DNA of 64,000 nucleotides from Paractinoplanes ferrugineus (GCF_016862195.1 NZ_BOMM01000056.1:1-64000), one strand, 5' to 3'. Shown: positions 33,461 through 42,294, counted from the stretch's first letter. The notes: a model not told the origin generated them from the sequence alone. Numbers and translations: made by a program.

Positions 33461-34818
33461 TTCGCCTCCTCGCGGGACCGGTAGCGCTCGGCGACGTCCT
33501 CGGCCAGGCGTTGACCGCGGTCGAGGGCCTCGTCGACGCTCATCTGCCCGGCTATCGCCGAGCTGACATATTGCGACACCTGGGTGCCGAGGTCGGTGAA
33601 CTCCGGTATGTCGATGAACTGGATGCCGATCGCGGGCCGGGGCTGCACGCCCGGGTCACGCGGGTCGGCGCCGGAGATGGCCTTCTCGGTCGGCTCGGCG
33701 AAGGCCGACGCGACCTGGAGATATTCCGGGTTCCGATAGGTGGAGGCGCGTTTGCCGGCCGGGACGCTGGACCAGCCCACCTGCTGGCCGACCAGTTCCT
33801 CGTACTGCCGGGAGGACGCCCAGGAGATGAACTTCCAGGCGTTGTCCTTCTTCGAGCTGGCCTGCTGGATGCTCCAGGACCACGCGTACAGCCAGCCTGA
33901 GCTGCGGGTCTTGTCGACCGGGGCGGCGACGTAACCGATCTTGCCCTTGACCGGGGACTTGTCGGCCTCCAGCGAACCGGCGGCACTCGTGGCGTCGTAC
34001 CACATCGCGGTGTTGCCCTGGATGAGGTTGTTCAGGCACTCGGTGAACCCGGCCTGCGGCGCGCCGTTCTCCCCGTGCGCCCGGACCAGGTCCACGTAGA
34101 ACTTGGTGGCGGCGGTGAACTCCGGGCTGTTGACCCTGGGGGTCCAGTCCCGCTCGAACCACGTGCCGCCGAAGGTGTTCACGACGGTGGTGAGCGGCGC
34201 GAAGATCTGCCCCCAGCCGGGCTGGCCGCGCAGGCAGATGCCGCGCATGCCGGGCTGCTTGCCGTCGACCTGGGCGGCGATGTCGGCGACCTGCTGCCAG
34301 GTGGGGTTCGCCGGCATCCGCAGACCGGCCTGGTCGAGCACGTCCTTGCGGTACATCAGGAAGGACGACTCGCCGTAGAAGGGCTCGCCGTAGAGCTTGC
34401 CGTCGTCGGCGGTCAGCGACTGGGTCATCGGCGGCAGGATGTCGGCCTGGTCGAACCCGGTGTCGGCCTGGACGTAGGCGTCGAGCGGGGCGATCCACTT
34501 CGACTTCGCGTAGATCGGGATCTCGAAGTTGCTCAGCGAGGCCACGTCGTACTGGCCGGCCTGGCTGGAGAACTCCTGGCTGATCTTGTCGCGGACGTCG
34601 TTCTCGGGCAGCACGGTGAAGTTCACGTGGATGCCGGTGGTCTTGGTGAAGTTGTCCTCGGTGAGCCGCTGCAGGTCGATCATCTGCGGGTTGTTCACCA
34701 TCAGCACGTTGATGGTGTCCGGACCGCCGCCGTCGGGGCCGCCGCCCCAGCCCGCACATCCGGCAAGGGTTGCGGTCAGGGCGATGGCCAGCCCGGATCG
34801 GATGTGCACGCGAGACAT
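33457..34818 (-). CDS. Sugar/polyol ABC transporter binding lipoprotein
   Basis: A 453-residue family 1 solute-binding protein. A lipoprotein signal ends in LAGCAGWGG (acylated Cys21). The opening TINVLMVNNPQMIDLQRLTE, then the VNFTVLPENDVRDKISQEF and GQYDVASLSNFEIPIYAKSKWIAPLD segments resemble sorbitol/mannitol-type binding proteins, so a polyol or related sugar is a reasonable guess, no more. The ATG at 34818 has GGGAGG upstream. No ATPase gene is in the operon. Confidence 0.87.
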   Translation of the reverse strand: MSRVHIRSGLAIALTATLAGCAGWGGGPDGGGPDTINVLMVNNPQMIDLQRLTEDNFTKTTGIHVNFTVLPENDVRDKISQEFSSQAGQYDVASLSNFEIPIYAKSKWIAPLDAYVQADTGFDQADILPPMTQSLTADDGKLYGEPFYGESSFLMYRKDVLDQAGLRMPANPTWQQVADIAAQVDGKQPGMRGICLRGQPGWGQIFAPLTTVVNTFGGTWFERDWTPRVNSPEFTAATKFYVDLVRAHGENGAPQAGFTECLNNLIQGNTAMWYDATSAAGSLEADKSPVKGKIGYVAAPVDKTRSSGWLYAWSWSIQQASSKKDNAWKFISWASSRQYEELVGQQVGWSSVPAGKRASTYRNPEYLQVASAFAEPTEKAISGADPRDPGVQPRPAIGIQFIDIPEFTDLGTQVSQYVSSAIAGQMSVDEALDRGQRLAEDVAERYRSREEAK

Positions 34819-34839
34819 TGAGCCTCCCCATCGAGGCGC

Positions 34840-34885
34840 TGTGTGACGCCGGTAACACAACGGACCTCAGTAGATGCCTGAGGTC
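34840..34885. promoter_or_regulatory. Inverted repeats upstream of the ABC operon
   Basis: A perfect 8-base inverted repeat (GACCTCAG at 34863-34870, CTGAGGTC at 34878-34885) lies about 45 bases upstream of the binding-protein ATG. A smaller one, TGTGT/ACACA (34840-34844, 34855-34859), is nearer. One could be an operator for a sugar-responsive repressor; alternatively the larger is a weak terminator for the S4 gene. Confidence 0.45.
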
Positions 34886-34935
34886 ACGCAATGTCAACCG
34901 GTCGTCACGCAGGGAGGCGCCGACTTCCGATCGTC

Positions 34936-35145
34936 CTACCTCGACACCCGGGCCTGGTTGCCCAGTACCTCCACCACGTCGCCCGGATGAAGCTGCCGGC
35001 CGCGGCGGGTGTCGACCTCCCCGTTCACCGTCACGTCGCCGGAGGCGATCAGGACCTTGCCCTCGCCGCCGGTGTCGATGAGATCGGCAAGCTTGAGGAA
35101 TTGTCCGAGTCTGATCATGTCGCCGTCGATCTCCACGTCACGCAT
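34936..35145 (-). CDS. Small S4 RNA-binding protein
   Basis: A 69-residue S4-domain protein (YaaA/RqcP-type) with MIRLGQFLKLADLI, IASGDVTVNGEV and RGRQLHPGDVVEV, covering the whole S4 fold and little else. Such proteins bind structured rRNA or tRNA and act in ribosome assembly or quality control; the target here is unknown. The ATG at 35145 removes an 18-residue extension that is not part of the fold. Confidence 0.85.
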   Translation of the reverse strand: MRDVEIDGDMIRLGQFLKLADLIDTGGEGKVLIASGDVTVNGEVDTRRGRQLHPGDVVEVLGNQARVSR

Positions 35146-35241
35146 CAGGTCATCATCGCCGACAAGTTTCCCAAAGATGTTCGTGGGTGGTTGAACCATC
35201 CGCGTGCCGGATCCGAACTACCCCTCGTGAGGCACTTCTCG

Positions 35242-36078
35242 ATGGCCCGCCGAGCGGGCGTTCCCGCGGCTGCCGTGGTGATCGGCGCTCTTGTCGCCGC
35301 TCCCGCGTTCGCCGACGTGACGGTCTCCCCCACGACCGCCGCGCAGGGCAGTGGGGAGAACCTGACCTTCCATGTGACCAATACCGGCACCGCGCCGGTG
35401 CAGACGATCGCGGTCCAGCTCCCGAACGACACGGCCATCGCCGAGATGTACCCGCTGTCGGTCGACGACTGGGCGCCGAAGATCGAGATGAAGCCGCTCG
35501 CGACGCCGCTCGCCACGATCCACGGCGGCACCCCGGCGACCGAGGCGGCCCACTCGATCACGTGGCTCGCCATGCCCGGCCGGCAGCTCGCCCCGGGCGG
35601 GTCGGCGGACCTGTCCATCGCCATCGGGCCGCTGCCGACCCTGAGCTCGATGGCGTTCACGGTCGCCACGACGTACGCCGACGGCAAGGCCGGTCCGACG
35701 ATGCCGGCCCAGATCTCGCTGACGCCGGCGGTCGAGGGGCAGACGGCGACGCACGCCCACGGCGGCACCGTGACGGACACGACCGACGCCTCCGGCGACG
35801 ACGCCGAGGCGGCCGTGTTCGCGGACGCGGTGGCCGACGCGACGCGCGGGCCCTCGATCTGGGCGATCGGCGGCTGGGTGGTGGCCGGTCTGGCCCTGCT
35901 CGGCAGCGCGATCCTCGTGGTGCGCAGCCGGCACCGCGCCGGCGACGACGACGAACCGGACGACGAGGACGAGTCGAAGCCCGCCACGGCCGAGGTCAAG
36001 GACGCCGAGGTCAAGGACGCCGAGGCCGAGGTCGTCAAGGAACCGGTCAGCGCCAGCAAGTGGAGCCTGCGCTCCTAG
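35242..36078 (+). CDS. DUF1775/YcnI-like membrane protein
   Basis: A 278-residue exported protein. The signal peptide (1-24) ends in PAFA. The DUF1775 domain (25-165) has the normal flow VTVSPTTAAQGSGENLTFHV, LPNDTAIAEMYPLSVDDWAPKI and ITWLAMPG, a linker, a C-terminal helix (about 205-228) and an acidic cytosolic tail rich in Glu/Asp/Lys repeats (EVKDAEVKDAEAEVV). YcnI proteins bind copper through the N-terminal His of the mature chain; here that residue is Asp. ATG at 35242 chosen from the signal-peptide fit. Confidence 0.8.
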   Translation: MARRAGVPAAAVVIGALVAAPAFADVTVSPTTAAQGSGENLTFHVTNTGTAPVQTIAVQLPNDTAIAEMYPLSVDDWAPKIEMKPLATPLATIHGGTPATEAAHSITWLAMPGRQLAPGGSADLSIAIGPLPTLSSMAFTVATTYADGKAGPTMPAQISLTPAVEGQTATHAHGGTVTDTTDASGDDAEAAVFADAVADATRGPSIWAIGGWVVAGLALLGSAILVVRSRHRAGDDDEPDDEDESKPATAEVKDAEVKDAEAEVVKEPVSASKWSLRS

Positions 36079-36084
36079 AAAGAC

Positions 36085-36107
36085 TCCCGCGCGTGGTGGA
36101 TGCGGGA
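36085..36107 (+). terminator. Weak terminator candidate
   Basis: A 6-base inverted repeat (TCCCGC and GCGGGA) seven bases after the DUF1775 stop. Low confidence. Confidence 0.3.
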
Positions 36108-36257
36108 TGGGTCGTGATGATGCGCGTGGGGCGCGGAACACGACCGGCGGGTGGGGCCAAATGGGCATGGCCCGCGACTCGCGGTCGCCGGGGTGGACGG
36201 GGTTCGGCCCGTCCGCCCCGGCGCACAACTCGTTCCGGACACCTCGGCGCCGGACCG

Positions 36258-37196
36258 CTAGACGGAGACCGTCCGCGGCGAACGAAGCGCGTCGACGATC
36301 TCCTGCTGCACCCGGTCGGACTCGTCGTGCGGGACCTGGCAGGTGCCGGCGGCGATGTGCCCACCGCCGCCGTAACGCAGCATGACCTCGCCGATGTCGA
36401 CCGGCGAGGTGCGGTCGAGGATCGACTTGCCGCAGGCGAACACGGTGTTGAGCTTCGCCCGGCCCCAGATGACGTGCACCGACACGCGTGACTCCGGGAA
36501 CAGGGCGTAGATCATGAACCGGTTGCCGGCGTGGATGACCTCTTCGTCGCGCAGGTCGACGATCACCACGTCGCCCTCCAGGTGGCTCACCCGTTTCAGC
36601 TGCTCCACGAACAGGTCGTACTGGGAGCGGAACAGGTCGGCCCGCTCGGCCACGTCGGGCAGCGCCAGGATCTCGTCGACGTGCGGGATCTCCAGGCAGG
36701 CGTCGATCAGCTGCATCATCAGCTGGTAGTTGGAGATCCGGAAGTCGCGGAAGCGGCCCAGGCCGGTGCGGCTGTCCATCAGGAAGTTCAGCAGCGTCCA
36801 GCCCTCGGGGTGCAGCACGTCGTCGAGCGAGTACTGGGCCGAGTCGGCCTGGTCGACCGCGAGCATCAGGTCGTCGGAGATCTTCGGGAAGCGCTCCTTG
36901 CCGCCGAAGTGCTCGTAGATCACCCGGGCCGCCGAGGGCGCGTCGGCGTCGATCACGTGGTTCTCGAGGTTGCCCTCGTTGCGCATGGTCTCCGAGTGGT
37001 GATGGTCGAACACCATGTAGGCGCCGGGAGCGTACGGAAGGTTGGTCAGGATGTCGTTCTGGGTGACTTCGACCTCGCCGTCCTGAACGTCCTTCGGATG
37101 GACGAACTTGATCTCGTCGATCATGTCCAGGTGGCGAAGCAGCACGGCGCAGACCAAGCCGTCGAAATCGCTCCGGGTCACGAGCCGGTACTTCAC
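36258..37196 (-). CDS. DHH-family phosphoesterase
   Basis: A 312-residue DHH/DHHA1 protein of the exopolyphosphatase-like group. The metal ligands are in TRSDFDG (7-13), the signature FDHHHS (63-68) and an Asp in AVDQADS; the DHHA1 substrate motif is GGGGHIAAG starting at 276. Relatives hydrolyse oligoribonucleotides, c-di-AMP/pApA or inorganic polyphosphate; the substrate is not clear here. ATG start. It converges with the DUF1775 gene. Confidence 0.85.
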   Translation of the reverse strand: MKYRLVTRSDFDGLVCAVLLRHLDMIDEIKFVHPKDVQDGEVEVTQNDILTNLPYAPGAYMVFDHHHSETMRNEGNLENHVIDADAPSAARVIYEHFGGKERFPKISDDLMLAVDQADSAQYSLDDVLHPEGWTLLNFLMDSRTGLGRFRDFRISNYQLMMQLIDACLEIPHVDEILALPDVAERADLFRSQYDLFVEQLKRVSHLEGDVVIVDLRDEEVIHAGNRFMIYALFPESRVSVHVIWGRAKLNTVFACGKSILDRTSPVDIGEVMLRYGGGGHIAAGTCQVPHDESDRVQQEIVDALRSPRTVSV

Positions 37197-37354
37197 GAGG
37201 CCCCCTCAAAATAAAGCTTTACTCCAGTTTGCCACTTTTGTCGCGGTGGGCCTGCTCGCATCGAGGGATGAGTCTGAACTACCGGCCCGGACCCTGCGTA
37301 AGGTTTCCTCGGACGCTTGCAACGGCGGACGAAACGGTCGGAGGACTCGAAGAG

Positions 37355-38848
37355 ATGGACAACGCCCCCCCGCTCATCCAGGAGCGCAGCGCACCACCGG
37401 CCACGCTGGTGATCTTCGGCGCCTCGGGTGACCTGACCCGCCGCAAGCTGCTGCCCGCCGTGGAGAGCCTGGCCCGGCACAACCGCCTGCCCAACCAGTT
37501 CGCCCTGGTCGGGGTGGCCCGCACGGCGATGGCCGACGACCAGTTCGCGGCCAGCGCGCTCGGTGGCCGCAACCTCAACGACAAGGCCCAGCTCGCCGGT
37601 GGCATCCGGTACGTCTCCGGCGGCTACGACGACCCCGAGACGTACAAGCGGCTCGCCGAGACCCTCGACGCCCTCGACGCCGAGCGCGGCACCTCCGGCA
37701 ACCGCATCTTCTACCTCTCGACGCCCGCCGAGGCGTTCGAGCCGGTGATCAACGGCCTTGCCGGGGCCGGGCTCAACCACGCCCGGGAGGGCTCCTTCTC
37801 CCGGCTGGTCATCGAGAAGCCGTACGGCCGGGACCTCGAGACGGCGTACGCGCTGGACGGCATCGTGCACGCCGCGTTCGACGAGCCCAGCGTCTTCCGG
37901 ATCGACCACTACCTGGGCAAGGACACCGTGCAGAACGTCCTCGCCCTGCGCTTCGCCAACTCGATCTTCCAGCCGATCTGGGACCGCTCCTGGGTCGACC
38001 ACGTGCAGATCACGGTGGCCGAGACGCTCGGGGTAGGCACCCGCGGCGGCTTCTACGAGCACGCCGGCGCGATGCGCGACATCGTGCAGAACCACGTGCT
38101 CCAGGTGCTCGCGCTCGCCCTGATGGAGCCGCCCGCCTCGTTCGACGCCGAGGGGCTGCGCAACGAGAAGGTGAAGCTGCTCCAGGCGATCCGGCTGCCC
38201 ACCCACCGCGACATCGCCGACCTCTCGGTCCGCGGTCAGTACACCCGTGGTGGCACCCGTGAGGACCTGATGGCGGGTTACCGCGAGGAGGTCGGGGTCG
38301 ACCCGCTGTCCCGCACCGAGACGTACGCGGCGATGCGGCTCAACGTCGACAACTGGCGCTGGGCGGGTGTGCCGTTCTACGTACGCACCGGCAAGCGCCT
38401 CCCGGCCCGGGTGACCGAGGTGGCCCTGACCTTCCAGCGGCCGCCGCACCTGCCGATCCCGCAGGACCAGCTGACCGGGCTGGAGGCGGACGCGCTGATC
38501 CTGCGGATCCAGCCGAACGAGGGCATCTCGCTGCGCTTCGGCGCGAAGGTGCCGGGTCACTCGTTCCGGGTGCGCACGGCGAGCATGGACTTCTCGTACG
38601 AGCAGACGTTCCCCGAGGAGTCCCCGGAGGCGTACGAGCGTCTGCTGCTCGACGCCCTGCTCGGCGACCCGACGCTGTTCATCCGCAGTGACGAGGTCGA
38701 GCAGTGCTGGCGGATCGTCGACCCGATCATCGAGCACTGGGCGAACGACCAGTCGCCGATCCCGACGTACGAAGCGGCCTCGTGGGGCCCGGCCGACGCG
38801 GAGCGGCTGATCGGCCGCAGCGGGCGGCACTGGCGCAACAGCGTCTGA
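37355..38848 (+). CDS. zwf: Glucose-6-phosphate 1-dehydrogenase
   Basis: A 497-residue G6PDH, first step of the oxidative pentose phosphate pathway. NADP site GASGDLT (22-28), the phosphate-binding EKPYGRD and the catalytic RIDHYLGKD (182-190) are present. It is isolated from tal, tkt and opcA genes, whose presence would be expected beside the main actinobacterial copy, so this may be a second isozyme; that is inference. The ATG at 37355 is preceded by GGAGG at ten bases. It ends at a bidirectional terminator. Confidence 0.93.
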   Translation: MDNAPPLIQERSAPPATLVIFGASGDLTRRKLLPAVESLARHNRLPNQFALVGVARTAMADDQFAASALGGRNLNDKAQLAGGIRYVSGGYDDPETYKRLAETLDALDAERGTSGNRIFYLSTPAEAFEPVINGLAGAGLNHAREGSFSRLVIEKPYGRDLETAYALDGIVHAAFDEPSVFRIDHYLGKDTVQNVLALRFANSIFQPIWDRSWVDHVQITVAETLGVGTRGGFYEHAGAMRDIVQNHVLQVLALALMEPPASFDAEGLRNEKVKLLQAIRLPTHRDIADLSVRGQYTRGGTREDLMAGYREEVGVDPLSRTETYAAMRLNVDNWRWAGVPFYVRTGKRLPARVTEVALTFQRPPHLPIPQDQLTGLEADALILRIQPNEGISLRFGAKVPGHSFRVRTASMDFSYEQTFPEESPEAYERLLLDALLGDPTLFIRSDEVEQCWRIVDPIIEHWANDQSPIPTYEAASWGPADAERLIGRSGRHWRNSV

Positions 38849-38856
38849 CGTGATCC

Positions 38857-38884
38857 GTCCGGCCGGCCCCGTGGCCGGCCGGAC
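38857..38884. terminator. Bidirectional terminator hairpin
   Basis: Perfect 12-base inverted repeat, GTCCGGCCGGCC at 38857-38868 and its complement at 38873-38884, four-base loop, between the convergent zwf and amidoligase genes. Confidence 0.88.
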
Positions 38885-38886
38885 CG

Positions 38887-39942
38887 TCACCGCTGCGCGA
38901 GGCTCTCGGCAGCGATCTCCATCAGGCCGGAGACGCCCCCGGCGGGGGCTGCCGGGAACGGCTCCGGGTCAAGGCAGCGGTCGAGCAGCAGCTCGACCAG
39001 CGCGGCTTGGTTGACGATCGCGTCGGCGTCGATGGCGCCGGGCAGGATGCGGATCTCGAGGGTGTCCCGGACCGGCTTGTCCTTGACCAGCTGGGTCAGG
39101 TTGACGTCGAAGTACTTGGTCAGCTCGCCCGCGTCGGCCGCCTTGCGGAGCTGGTCGAGACTCGGCGCGTCGACCGAGGCGGCGGCCACCAGCTCGGCGG
39201 GCAGCGGGGCGAGGCGACGGCAGGCCGGGTTGGTGCGCAGGAGCTGACGCAGCGGTTCACGCCAGTAGGCGAACAGGCGGATCACGTTGGCGAGCGCCTG
39301 CGGCGCGCGGAACGGCGCCCCGTCGAAGTGGAAGTGCACCGCGGCCTCGGTGGGCACGGTGAACCCGAGATCACGGGCCGGCTCGAGCAACTCCGCCAGA
39401 GCGGCTCGGTGTTCGCGGGCCAGGGGCGGCGTCACGATCTCGCACGGGCGCTCCCGCTCGGCCCCCTGCGGCGCGGCGAGGGCGACGGTCGCACCGGACG
39501 GGTCGTCGAGGCGCACCACCGCACCGATCAGCTCGGTGGTGGAGCCCCACAGCGCGGCCACCGGCGCCAGCACCTCACGCAGCGGTGCGCCCGGGTCGCA
39601 TTGCCGGCTGAGCAGCGACAGCAGGCGCGGATCGTCGCTGAGAACGCGGTACCAGCCGGGCGGGGCCGGGGTGCGCGGCTCGAGACCGTCGAGCAGCGTG
39701 ATGTCGTCGACCAGGGTGCACATGGGTGCGCCGTCGGCCCGGGTCACCTCGAACCCCTGGGTCAGATGCAGGAACCGCCCCAGGCCCGGGACCAGGGACG
39801 GTTCGCTGTCTTGATGCCAGACCGGCCGGATGCGGCCGCCGTGGCGGCCGGCCAGGTCGTAGGCAAGGCTGCGCCGGCTGCGGCCCGGTGGGGCCATCAG
39901 CTCGATCTCGAATCCGATCCGCCGGCGCAGCGTGGGGGTCAC
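38887..39942 (-). CDS. Putative amidoligase
   Basis: A 351-residue protein of the putative amidoligase family (glutamine synthetase/GCS-like fold). The N-terminal motif RRIGFEIELMAP, the Glu-rich ligand segment around CEIVTPPL, VHFHFDGAPF and the LEIRILPGAIDA block near the C-terminus are the conserved metal/ATP sites. Family members are predicted to form amide bonds in peptide modification; the reaction here is unknown. The GTG at 39942 overlaps the upstream gene's stop as GTGA. It is the last gene of the Bcp-sigma-membrane-protein operon. Confidence 0.75.
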   Translation of the reverse strand: MTPTLRRRIGFEIELMAPPGRSRRSLAYDLAGRHGGRIRPVWHQDSEPSLVPGLGRFLHLTQGFEVTRADGAPMCTLVDDITLLDGLEPRTPAPPGWYRVLSDDPRLLSLLSRQCDPGAPLREVLAPVAALWGSTTELIGAVVRLDDPSGATVALAAPQGAERERPCEIVTPPLAREHRAALAELLEPARDLGFTVPTEAAVHFHFDGAPFRAPQALANVIRLFAYWREPLRQLLRTNPACRRLAPLPAELVAAASVDAPSLDQLRKAADAGELTKYFDVNLTQLVKDKPVRDTLEIRILPGAIDADAIVNQAALVELLLDRCLDPEPFPAAPAGGVSGLMEIAAESLAQR

Positions 39943-40769
39943 GGCTTGATCGGCAGGCTCTGTCCGGCGAGGATGCGCTTTCCGCCCTCGATCTTGGCGC
40001 TCCACGCGTCCTTCAGGTGCCAGATCTTGGCGAGCTTGACCGCGTCCTCGACGCTGTAGCCCTTGTTGAAGAAGGCCGCGACCTGCTTCTCCTCCTTGGC
40101 CGCCTTGACGTTCGCCGGCTTGGGCTGCACCGGCAGCGTCTCACCCGCCAGCAGCTTCTTGCCGGCCATGACCTTGGCGTCGCTCGGGTCCGAGAGGTGC
40201 CAGATCTTGGCCAGCCGCACCGCCTCGTCCCACGTGTAGCCGGCGCCGAAGAACGCGTCGAGCTGCTTGTCCGCCGCGGGGCCGGCCGGCCGGGTCGGCT
40301 CCGGGGCGTTCGGGGTGGCCGGGAAGGGCAGCGTCTCGCCGGCGAGCAGACGCAGGCCGGCCTCCGCCTTGACGTTGCCGATCGGGGCCTTGACGTGCCA
40401 CAGCTCGGAGAGCTTGACGGCGTCGTCGTAGTCGTAGCCGGCGGCGAAGTAGGCCGCCCAGCCCTTCTCGAGGTCGGCCTCGCTCAGCGACGGGATCGCC
40501 GACGGTGCGGCGGACGTGGGGACGGCACCCGCCGGGAAGCTGACGGACGACGTGTTGCGGGCGTTACCCGGGAGCAGGTTGGGCACCGTCACGATGCCGG
40601 CCACCGCCAGCCCGGCCAGGGCCGCGCCACCGGCGACCTGGAAACCACGGCGGCGCCGCTTGTATTTTCCGGACAGTTCCTGAACCCGGGCGTAGACCGC
40701 GACGGGGTCGGGAGTGTCGTTCTCATGAATCTCGAAGGCCTCGCGCAGCTGATCTGCGTGCTCGGTCAC
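39939..40769 (-). CDS. Membrane protein with three extracytoplasmic repeats, partner of SigE-family sigma
   Basis: A 276-residue protein: cytoplasmic N-terminus (1-42), one membrane helix (43-64), then an Ala/Pro/Ser linker and three copies of a 47-49-residue repeat at 101-149, 168-214 and 227-274. The repeat reads A-(F/Y)-F-x3-GY, then (D/E)AV(K/R)L, WH(L/V), and ends LAG(E/Q)-x-LP. It overlaps the sigma-factor stop as GTGA, the usual position of a cognate anti-sigma factor, but no zinc or classical anti-sigma domain is visible. I do not recognise the repeat. Confidence 0.75.
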   Translation of the reverse strand: MTEHADQLREAFEIHENDTPDPVAVYARVQELSGKYKRRRRGFQVAGGAALAGLAVAGIVTVPNLLPGNARNTSSVSFPAGAVPTSAAPSAIPSLSEADLEKGWAAYFAAGYDYDDAVKLSELWHVKAPIGNVKAEAGLRLLAGETLPFPATPNAPEPTRPAGPAADKQLDAFFGAGYTWDEAVRLAKIWHLSDPSDAKVMAGKKLLAGETLPVQPKPANVKAAKEEKQVAAFFNKGYSVEDAVKLAKIWHLKDAWSAKIEGGKRILAGQSLPIKP

Positions 40770-41323
40770 GACTTCTCCTCGGCATGGATCCGTTCCTGGC
40801 GCTCCGACAATCGGAGCGTCTTGAGCGCCCTCGAGGCATGGCTGCGCACCGTGGCGGGGGCGCATCCGAGCACGTCCGCGATCGCCTCGTCCTCCATCTG
40901 CTCGTAGTAGCGCAGGACGAGAACGGCCCTCTGCTTGCGGCCCAGGGTCGACAACCTGGACCACAGAGCGTCGGCCTCGGCGATCCCGTCGGCGTGGTCG
41001 CGAATCCCGCCGCGGGCGTCGTCGAGGTCGGTGAGGCGCTCCCCCACGGCGTGCACGTGCCGGAACTGCCAGCTGCGCCGCCACGACAGGTACTCGTTGA
41101 GCACCATGCGTCGCACGTACGCCTCCGGCACATCCGACTCGCTGATCCGCCGCCACCGGACCTGAGCCCGGGCCAGCACCTCCTGGACGATGTCCTGAGC
41201 GAGATCACGGTCGCCGGTGAGGACGACCGCGTAACGCAGGAGACTGGGAAGCCGGGCCATCGCGAATTCCTCGAAGGTCACACCCTCAGAGACGCGGCCC
41301 GGCTCCCGCTTGTGCAACGGCAT
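40766..41323 (-). CDS. SigE-family ECF sigma factor
   Basis: A 185-residue ECF sigma factor of the actinobacterial SigE (TIGR02983-like) family. Region 2 runs FAMARLPSLLRYAVVLTGD, then AQDIVQEVLARAQVRW; region 4 contains GRKQRAVLVLRYYEQMEDEA and GCAPATVRSHASRALKTL. Promoter specificity cannot be read. It starts 11 bases after bcp; the ATG has no good ribosome site, and a GTG at 41290 with GGAG nine bases upstream is an alternative start. It overlaps the membrane-protein gene. Confidence 0.85.
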   Translation of the reverse strand: MPLHKREPGRVSEGVTFEEFAMARLPSLLRYAVVLTGDRDLAQDIVQEVLARAQVRWRRISESDVPEAYVRRMVLNEYLSWRRSWQFRHVHAVGERLTDLDDARGGIRDHADGIAEADALWSRLSTLGRKQRAVLVLRYYEQMEDEAIADVLGCAPATVRSHASRALKTLRLSERQERIHAEEKS

Positions 41324-41334
41324 ACCGACAATTC

Positions 41335-41811
41335 TTACTCGGCGGCGGACTTGCGGGCGGTGAGCGTCTGCAGCGCCTTCGCCGCGTGCTCCTGCATGTT
41401 GGTCTCCGAGTGGATGACCTCGAGCACGGTGCGATCGGTGTCGATGACGAAGGTGATCCGTTTGGTGCTCAGCGGTCCCAGCGGCAGCTTGCGCTTGACC
41501 CCGAGCGCCGAGGCGACCTGCGAGTCGGGGTCGCTGAGCAGTGGGTAGTCGAAGCTGTTGAGCTCGGCGAACTGCTTCTGCTTGGCCGGCAGGTCGCGGC
41601 TGATGCCGACCCGCTGGGCGCCCGCCTCGCGGAACTCGGCCGCGAGGTCACGGAAGGAGCAGGCCTCGGCGGTGCAGCCGGAGGTCATCGCGGCGGGGTA
41701 GAAGAACAGCACGACCGGGCCGCCGGCGAGCAGGTCGGTGAGGCGGCGGGAGATGCCGTCCTGGTCGGGAAGCTCGAAGTCCTCGACCTTGTCACCCTCT
41801 TTGATTGCCAT
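41335..41811 (-). CDS. bcp: Bcp/PrxQ-type thiol peroxidase
   Basis: A 158-residue atypical 2-Cys peroxiredoxin that reduces hydroperoxides using thioredoxin. The active site reads AMTSGCTAEACSF: peroxidatic Cys46 and resolving Cys51 five residues on, typical of PrxQ/Bcp. Gene length is normal. It is the first gene of an operon with the sigma factor, membrane repeat protein and amidoligase, hinting that the regulon is stress-linked; that is inference. Confidence 0.9.
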   Translation of the reverse strand: MAIKEGDKVEDFELPDQDGISRRLTDLLAGGPVVLFFYPAAMTSGCTAEACSFRDLAAEFREAGAQRVGISRDLPAKQKQFAELNSFDYPLLSDPDSQVASALGVKRKLPLGPLSTKRITFVIDTDRTVLEVIHSETNMQEHAAKALQTLTARKSAAE

Positions 41812-41937
41812 GGCAACTAATCTACCCCGGTCCTACCTGCGGGTAACAGGGCGGCCGGGCCGCGAGGGGCGCTCCGCGCCGAGGATCGATAGGCTGGGTG
41901 TCCCCTCCGCCCCCCGAAGCTCGAAAGCGACAACGTC

Positions 41938-42270
41938 ATGCAGGTTTCGGTCGCGCACCATCCACCGAACACGGCCGTCCTCGTTCTGCGCGGTTCACTC
42001 GACATCGACACCGCGCCCGTCCTCAAGGCAAACCTCAGCCGCCTCGTCGATCGGCCCAGCCCTCGGGTCGTGGTCGACGTCGCGGGCCTCGACTTCTGCG
42101 ACTCGATGGGGGTCGGTGTGCTGGTGACGGCGCACGGCCGGGCCACCGAGCGAGGCGGCTGGGTGCGGCTGGCCGCACCCAGCAGCTTCCTGCGCCGGCT
42201 GTTCGACACCCTCGGGCTGGCCGATTACCTGGCGCTCTACCCCGACGTGGCGGCCGCCCTCGCGGAGTGA
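41938..42270 (+). CDS. STAS-domain anti-sigma factor antagonist
   Basis: A 110-residue STAS protein. The fold is covered by VLVLRGSLDIDTAPVL, VVVDVAGLDFCDSMGVGVL and a C-terminal helix pair. Ser56 in FCDSMGVG is the site expected to be phosphorylated by an RsbW/SpoIIAB-type kinase. No kinase or SigB-type gene lies next to it. It diverges from bcp by about 125 bases. Confidence 0.85.
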   Translation: MQVSVAHHPPNTAVLVLRGSLDIDTAPVLKANLSRLVDRPSPRVVVDVAGLDFCDSMGVGVLVTAHGRATERGGWVRLAAPSSFLRRLFDTLGLADYLALYPDVAAALAE

Positions 42271-42294
42271 GGACGACCGCCGGCCGGCGCAGGG

